Assembly (NCBI GenBank): GCA_030248065.1 | Contig: JASAMV010004933.1 | Coordinates: forward strand, 37,064 to 101,063 | DNA length: 64,000 nt | Direction of reading: 5' to 3' | From: Rhynchonema sp. JSB1_4 | Lineage: Eukaryota; Nematoda; Chromadorea; Monhysterida; Xyalidae | Shown here: positions 57,712-64,000 of the stretch, piece by piece | Numbering within the stretch: the stretch's first letter is position 1 | How the letters are laid out: each line of letters starts with the position of its first letter | Made by a program: the position numbers and the translations under genes | Notes under the pieces: model-generated | What the model saw: only the letters and a program-made list of their open reading frames with translations | Database searches by the model: none | Told to the model about the DNA's origin: nothing

Positions 57712-60700
57712 ATCGCTCCAGGAGACTGTTTTATTTTTAGTTAGGCTACTTTCCTTCCGGTTTGGGCGCTAAATGTTGTATGTGCTGGAGGCGCACGGGA
57801 CCATGTGTGAGTAGACTGTTTTCATTTTCATTTGGCTACTTTCCTTCCGGTTTGGGCGCTCAATGTTGTATGTGCTGGAGGCGCACGGACCATTGTTTGA
57901 GTAGACTGTTTTCATTTTAGTTTGGCTATTTTCCTTCCGGTTTGGGCGCTGAATGTTGTACTGTCTGGAGGCGACCGGACCATTGTTCGAGGAAACAGTC
58001 TTTCATTTTAGTTAGGCTACTTTCCTTCCGGTTTGGGCGCTGAATGTTGTATGTGCTGGAGGCGCACCGGACCATTGTTTGAGTACTGTTTTCATTTAGT
58101 AGGCTTTCTTCCTTCGGTTTGGGCGCTCAATGTTGTATGTGCTGGAGGCGCACCGGACCATTGTTTTAGTAGACTGTTTTCAGTTTGGTTAGGCTTTTCC
58201 TTCCGGTTTGGGCGCTGAATGTCTCTGTGTGCCTGGAGGCGCACGGACGATTGTTTGAATAGACTGTTTTCACTTTAGTTAGGCTACTTTCCTTCCGGTT
58301 TGGGCGCTGAATGTTGTATGTGCTGGATGCGCACTGGACGATTGTTTGAGTAGACTGCTTCACTTTTTAGTTAGGCTACTTTCCTTCCGGTTTGGGGGCG
58401 CTGAATGTTGTATGTGCTGGAGGCGCACCGGACCATTGTTTGAGTAGACTGTTTTCACTTAGTTAGGCTACTTTCCTTCCGTTTGGGCGCTGAATGTTGT
58501 ATGTGCTGGAGGCGCACCGGACCGTTGTTTCGTAGACTGTTTTCACTTGAGAGGCCGGGGGGCGACCGGGACCATTGTTTGAGTCACCAGACCTGTTTTC
58601 ACTTTTCTCTTAACTTTGGCTACTTTCCCTTCCAGTTTTGGGCGCTGAATGTTGTATGTGCTTGGAGGCGCACCGGACCATTGTTTGAGTAGACTGTTTT
58701 CACTTTAGTTAGGCTACTTTCCTTCCGGTTTGGGCGCTGAATGTTGTATGTGCTGGAGGCGCACTGGACAGTTGTTTGAGTAGACTGTTTTCACTTTAGT
58801 TAGGCTACTTTCCTTCCGGTTTGGGCGCTGAATGTTGTATGTGCTGGAGGCGCACTGGACCATTGTTTGAGTAGACTGTTTTCACTTTAGTTAGGCTACT
58901 TTTCCTTCCGGTTTGGGCGCTGAATGTTTTATGGGCTGGAGGCGCACCGGACAATTGTTTGATTAGACTGTTTTCACTTTAGAATTGCTACTTTCCTTCC
59001 GGATAGGGCGCTGAATGTTGTATGTGCTGGAGGCGCACAGGACCATTGTTTGAGTGGAGCTGTTTTCACTTTCATTTTCGAGTTGGCTCTCCTTCCGGTT
59101 TGGGCGCTGAATGTTGTATGTGCTGGAGGCGCAACGGACCATTGTTTGAGTGGACTGTTTCCGCTTTCATTAGGCTACTTTCCTTCCGGTTTGGGCGCCT
59201 TGAATGTTGTATGTGCTGGAGGCGCACGGACGATTGTTTGAGTAGACTGTTTTCACCTTTAGTTAGGCTACTTTCCTTCCGGTTTGGGCGCTGAATGTTG
59301 TATGTGCTGGAGGCGCACTGGACCATTGTTTGAGTAGACTGTTTTCACTTAAAGTTGTTGTATGTGCTGGAGGCGCACTGGACCATTGTTTGAGTAGACT
59401 GTTTTCACTTTTTTTTATTTTTTTATATTTTAATATAAAAAAAAAAAAAAAAAAAAAAAAACACAAATTTTTAGTTAGCTTACTTTCCTTTACCCGGTTT
59501 GGGCGCTGAATGTTGTATGTGCTGGAGGCGCACTGGACCATTGTTTGAGTAGACTGTTTTCACTTTTAGTTAGGCTACTTTCCTTCCTGTTTGGGCGCTG
59601 AATGTTGTATGTGCTGGAGGCGCACCGGACCATTGTTTGAGTAGACTGTTTTCACCTTAGTTTGGCTACTTTCCTTCCGGTTTGGGTCCTGAATGTTGTA
59701 TGTGCTGGAGGCGCACCGGACCATTGTTTTGCGTAGACTGTTTTCACTTTTAGTTAGCCTACTTTCCTCCGGTTTGGGCGCTGAATGTTGTATGTGCTTG
59801 GAGGCAAAAAAAAAGCGACCGGGACCATTGTTTGAGTAGACTGTTTTCACTTAGTTAGGCTACTTTTTCCTTCCTTTTTTTTGCTGGTTTGAGGCGCTCT
59901 TTTTTTTTTTTTGATTTAATTGTTGTATGTGCTGGAGGCGCACCGGACCATTGTTTGAGTAGACTGTTTTCACTTAAAAGGTTAGGCTACTTTCCTTCCG
60001 GTTTGGGCGCTGAATGTTGTATGTGCTGGATGCGCACTGGACCATTGTTTGAGTAGACTGTTTTCACTTTCAGTTAGGCTACTTTCCTTCCGGTTTGGGC
60101 GCTGAATGTTGTATGTGCTGGAGGCGCACGGACCATTGTTTGAGTAGACTGTTTTCACTTTAGTTAGGCTACTTTCCTTCCGGTTTGGGCGCTGAATGTT
60201 GTATGTGCTGGAGGCGCACCTGGACCATTGTCCGAGTAGACTCACTGGACCATTGTTTGAAGAGACCGTTTTCACTTTAGTTAGCTACTTTCCTTTCCGG
60301 TTTGGGCGCTGAATGTTGTATGTGCTGGAGGCGCACTGGACCATTGTTTGAGTAGACTGTTTTCTTTAGTTAGGCTACTTTCCTTCCGGTTTGGGCGCTG
60401 AATGTTATATGTGCTGGAGGCGCACTGGACCATTGTTTGAGTAGACTGTTTTCACTTTAGTTGAGGCTACTTTCCTTCCGGTTTGGGCGCTGAATGTTGT
60501 ATGTGCTGGAGGCGCACCGGACCATTGTTTGAGTAGACTGTTTTCACTTTGGAGGCGCACCGGACCATTGTTTGAGTAGACTGTCCGGTCTGGGCGCTGA
60601 ATGTTGTATGTGCTGGAGGCGCACCGGACCATTGTTTGACTGTTTTCACTTTTAGTTAGGCTGCTTTCCTTCCGGTTTGGGCGCTGAATGTTGTATGTGC

Positions 60701-63634
60701 TGGAGGCGCACCGGACCATTGTTTGAGTAGACTGTTTTCACTTTAGTTAGGCTGCTTTCCTTCCGGTTTGGGCGCTGAATGTTGTATGTGCTGGAGGCGC
60801 ACCAGACCATTGTTTGAGTAGACTGTTTTCGCTACTTTCCTTCCGGTTTGGGCGCTGAATGTTGTATGTGCTGGAGGCGCACCAGACCATTGTTTGAGTA
60901 GACTGTTTTCACTTTAGTTAGGCTACTTTCCTTCCGGTTTGGGCGCTGAATGTTGTATGTGCTGGCCCGGTTGTTTGGGTGGGGTGTTTTCGCTGTATGT
61001 GCTGGAGGCGCACCAGACCATTGTTTGAGTAGACTGTTTTCACTTTAGTTGGGCTACTTTCCTTCCGGTTTGGGCGCTGAATGTTGTATGTGCTGGAGGC
61101 GCACCGGACCATTGTTTGAGTAGACTGTTTTCACTTTAGTTAGGCTGCTTTCCTTCCGGTTTGGGCGCTGAATGTTGTATGTGCTGGAGGCGCACCGGAC
61201 CATTGTTTGAGTAGACTGTTTTCACTTTAATATTGTTGGGCTACTTTCCTTCCGGTTTGGGCGCTGAATGTTGTATGTGCTGGAGGCGCACCCGGCCATT
61301 GTTTGAGTAGACTGTTTTCACTTTATTATTCTACTTCCTTCCGGTTTGGGCGCTGACTTTTGTATGTGCTGGAGGCGCACCGGACCATTGTTTGAGTAGA
61401 CTGTTTTCACTTTAGTTAGGCTGCTTTCCTTCCGGTTTGGGCGCTGAATGTTGTATGTGCTGGAGGCGCACCGGACCATTGTTTGAGTAGACTGTTTTCA
61501 CTTTAGTTAGGCTGCTTTCCTTCCGGTTTGGGCGCTGAATGTTGTATGTGCTGGAGGCGCACCGGACCATTGTTTGAGTAGACTGTTTTCACTTTAGTTA
61601 GGCTGCTTTCCTTCCGGTTTGGGCGCTGAATGTTGTATGTGCTGGAGGCGCACCAGGCCATTGTTTGAGTTGACTGTTTTCACTTTAGTTATTGTTGTAT
61701 GTGCTGGAGGCGCACCGGACCATTGTTTGAGTAGACTGTTTTCACTTTAGTTAGGCTACTTTCCTTCCGGTTTGGGCGCTGAATGTTGTATGTGCTGGAG
61801 GCGCACCGAACCATTGTTTGAGTAGACTGTTTTCACTTTAGTTAGGCTACTTTCCTTCCGGTTTGGGCGCTGAGTGTTGTATGTGCTGGAGGCGCACCGG
61901 ACCATTGTTTGAGTAGACTGTTTTCACTTTAGTTAGGCTACTTTCCTTCCGGTTTGGGCGCTGAATGTTGTATGTGCTGGAGGCGCACCGGACCATTGTT
62001 TGAGTAGACTGTTTTCACTTTAGTTAGGCTACTTTCCTTCCGGTTTGGGCGCTGAATGTTGTATGTGCTGGAGGCGCACCAGACCATTGTTTGAGTAGAC
62101 TGTTTTCACTTTAGTTAGGCTACTTTCCTTCCGGTTTGGGCGCTGAATGTTGTATGTGCTGGAGGCGCACCAGACCATTGTTTGTGTAGACTGTTTTCAC
62201 TTTAGTTAGGCTACTTTCCTTCCGGTTTGGGCGCTGAATGTTGTATGTGCTGGAGGCGCACCGGACCATTGTTTGAGTATGACTGTTTTCACTTTAGTTA
62301 GGCTGCTTTCCTTCCGGTTTGGGCGCTGAATGTTGTATGTGCTGGAGGCGCACCGGACCATTGTTTGAGTAGACTGTTTCCGCGTTGGCTAGGCTGTTTT
62401 CACTTTTTGTATTTTATGTGCGGAGGCTTCCGGCCACACCGTTGAAAAATGGGTAAAAAGTGGGCGAAGTGCGCTGATTTTTGTTGCTTTATCGATTTTA
62501 GCCAACTTTTTGCCATTTTTGATAAAAAAGGTATTTTTCGGTTGAAATTTGGGAAGAATTGGGTGGAATACCGTGCAGCGAAGAAGAGATACTGAACCTG
62601 AGCACTGGGCCACATACTGTACGCGCGATCCAAACCTTGCTGATTTTTTTATTTATTTTTATTTGAGTTTTTGCACCTCCAGTGCCAGGTGAATGCAAAC
62701 GCCCGCAGGCAATGTGGCAAATCCTGTTAGAAAAACATGAAAATCTAACGTGAATTGAAATCTAGCTGATCGAGGGGCTGTGACGCCCGTGCTTTGGTGT
62801 AGGACCTACACTGTGGGTATCGTGTGACAACTGTTAAACTGACGCTGTTTCAGATGGTAGTTCATTACAGGTTGTGGCAATGCACCAAATCGAATGCAAA
62901 CTAATGCACCCGAAAGAAGGTCTGTTCATTCGTCAGTTTTTGTCACGGTGTAGTGCATTCCTGAGGTTTTTCATTTTTTGTATCGTTCACCTAACAACGA
63001 ATTGTAAGATTTCAGGCTGGGCCGAGATGTACCCTGACGAAATGCTATCGGCAACTGCCAAATGTATTGAGACAACGTGTGAAGCGTTGAAGAAAGAAGG
63101 ATACACGTTAGCACAGATTAAAGGCATTGGAATTACGAACCAACGAGGTATATCATGTGTGATATGAAGCTTTCTCACTTCACGCTAGAGCGACTTTGCG
63201 TGATTAATTGTAAAACCAGAAGAATTGCCTTTCGATTTGATTGCAGAGACTACGATTGTGTGGGACAAGAATACGGGTAAAGCGTTGTATAACGCGATTG
63301 TATGGATGGACGCACGCACCACTGAACTGGCTCATCAAATGGTTTGTGCTAACGTTGTGCTTTTGGGCCTCAATCGAAGCAGTTTGTTTAATGAGCGATG
63401 AGAACTTCTCGCATTTGATTTTTGGTTTCCGAAATGCCGCCCGGAGCCGGAACAGATCTTATCTTCTGCCAATACCACTACCCAAATATCACATTCAGGC
63501 GTTGAAGACACCAAGCAAGTCAGTGGACCATTTCCGTTCCACGTGTGGCCTGCCGATCAATCCGTACTTCAGCGCACTGAAGTTGCGATGGCTGCTCGAC
63601 AATGTGCCTGAAGTGAGGAAAGCTGTCGATGATG
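56351..63634 (+). CDS. GK: Glycerol kinase, second copy, exons 1-5 (continues past window)
   Basis: Inverted duplicate of the first five exons: 56351-56440, 62871-62919, 63016-63147, 63247-63341, 63499-63634. Reading frame and splice sites are preserved in all five. The differences seen are few and mostly silent, with one replacement (His-Glu-Met in the left copy, His-Gln-Met here). It encodes [20 protein letters not shown] onward to the FGGY signature [13 protein letters not shown]. Intron 1 again holds the 91-bp array. Whether exon 10 of this copy carries the LINE cannot be seen. The two starts face away from each other across the palindrome axis. Confidence 0.92.
56875..62405 (-). repeat. 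91-bp minisatellite array, right copy (about 60 units)
   Basis: The same unit as the left array on the opposite strand, with about 1.4 kb less sequence. Units between 57100 and 60000 are interrupted by long T, C or A runs (for example 57180-57208, about 57655-57709 and 59440-59461), absent from the left array. The distal part (60700-62350) is regular. Confidence 0.95.
62645..62770 (-). mobile_element. Small retroposon-like insertion present only in the right arm
   Basis: 126 bp absent from the matching left-arm position (near 38722). GCTGAT is repeated at both edges (62639-62644 and 62765-62770). Read on the minus strand it ends in AAATAAAAATAAATAAAAAA, an A-rich tail typical of target-primed retroposition. 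The body is not recognised. Confidence 0.6.
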
Positions 63635-63798
63635 GTGCGTTTTTGGCAAATATTTTTTTGGCAAAAACAAACAATTTCTTTGCCGATTTCAAACTGCGAC
63701 GCATTCGCTTTTAAACTTCTAAAAATGGTGCTGCTCCCATGTGGTCTCTAATTGCTGGAAGCTATGGGTAATGTTCGGGGCTGAACGCCTGTGCGCAG

Positions 63799-64000
63799 TA
63801 GGGCTAGAGAGATGTCGGCTGTTGGGTGCCAAAAAAGTGTAGGTGTCGGGTGTCGGGTACCTCCAGATGGGTTTTTGGGACCCGACAGCCGACACCCGAC
63901 ACTTGCGGGTCAAAACATCAGTTTTGCTGAGAAAAGAATTTTGAGAGAGGAAATTTTCTTCGAACCAAATGTTTCCAAGGACGCAAAATGTGACATTTTG
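63799..64000. mobile_element. hAT-like element, TAGGGTTAGAG family (right arm, cut by window end)
   Basis: Begins TAGGGCTAGAGAGATGTCGG after GTGCGCAG (63791-63798), the reverse complement of the duplication at 37721-37728. Mirror of the right end of the 34796-37720 element, so the palindrome continues past this point. Confidence 0.85.

Larger units (their letters stand above)
51425..64000. repeat. Right arm of giant inverted repeat (runs off the window)
   Basis: Reverse complement of 37527-51413 with scattered substitutions and indels. The main differences are a shorter minisatellite, C/T homopolymer runs within it, and an extra 126-bp insertion at 62645-62770. Confidence 0.95.

Noticed and set aside
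57389..57772. 127-codon frame in the right minisatellite
   Set aside because: Composed of minisatellite units and homopolymer runs.

Overview
This is nuclear DNA of an animal, probably an invertebrate: three intron-rich metazoan genes lie on the minus strand among dense transposable elements. I cannot name the species from sequence alone.

Genes, from left to right (all transcribed leftward). (1) Positions 1230-4423 hold the N-terminal half of mitochondrial DNA polymerase gamma (POLG). Eight exons code about 457 residues with all three exonuclease motifs; the polymerase domain lies beyond the window start. (2) Positions 6037-18482 hold a complete 13-exon BTBD10/KCTD20-type BTB protein, predicted at 615 aa. 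(3) Positions 29613-46474 hold a 13-exon glycerol kinase, 505 aa once one insertion is discounted. A 5'-truncated LINE sits inside coding exon 10 of the kinase with a 9-bp target duplication, so this copy looks broken. Exons 1-5 occur again in reverse orientation at 56351-63634.

Large-scale structure. About 37527-64000 is a giant inverted repeat whose axis is near 51419. The left arm is 13.9 kb and the right arm, which runs off the window, is at least 12.6 kb. Both arms carry glycerol kinase exons 1-5, a 91-bp minisatellite array in intron 1, and the same stack of nested transposons. The arms differ by substitutions, array length and a small retroposon, so they are two independent copies (haplotypes or paralogues) rather than one molecule read twice. 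The axis falls inside a transposon of which only one half is present on each side.

Mobile elements. At least ten families of hAT-type non-autonomous elements are recognisable from terminal inverted repeats (CAGTG..., CAGAG... or TAGGG...) and 8-bp target duplications. They are inserted into one another, up to four levels deep. Several families with different ends share an AT-rich core holding a GC-rich dyad such as GCGCGCGGAGCGCGCG. One family keeps a BED zinc-finger fragment of a hAT transposase. Also present are four TATAGT-ended fold-back elements, a TTAA-flanked fold-back, a PIF/Harbinger-like element, two LINE reverse-transcriptase fragments, and a ~185-bp tandem repeat with an internal hairpin. 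Long C and G runs make exact consensus length uncertain in places.

Intergenic and intronic stretches without entries below showed no recognisable gene. No tRNA, rRNA or CRISPR was identified.
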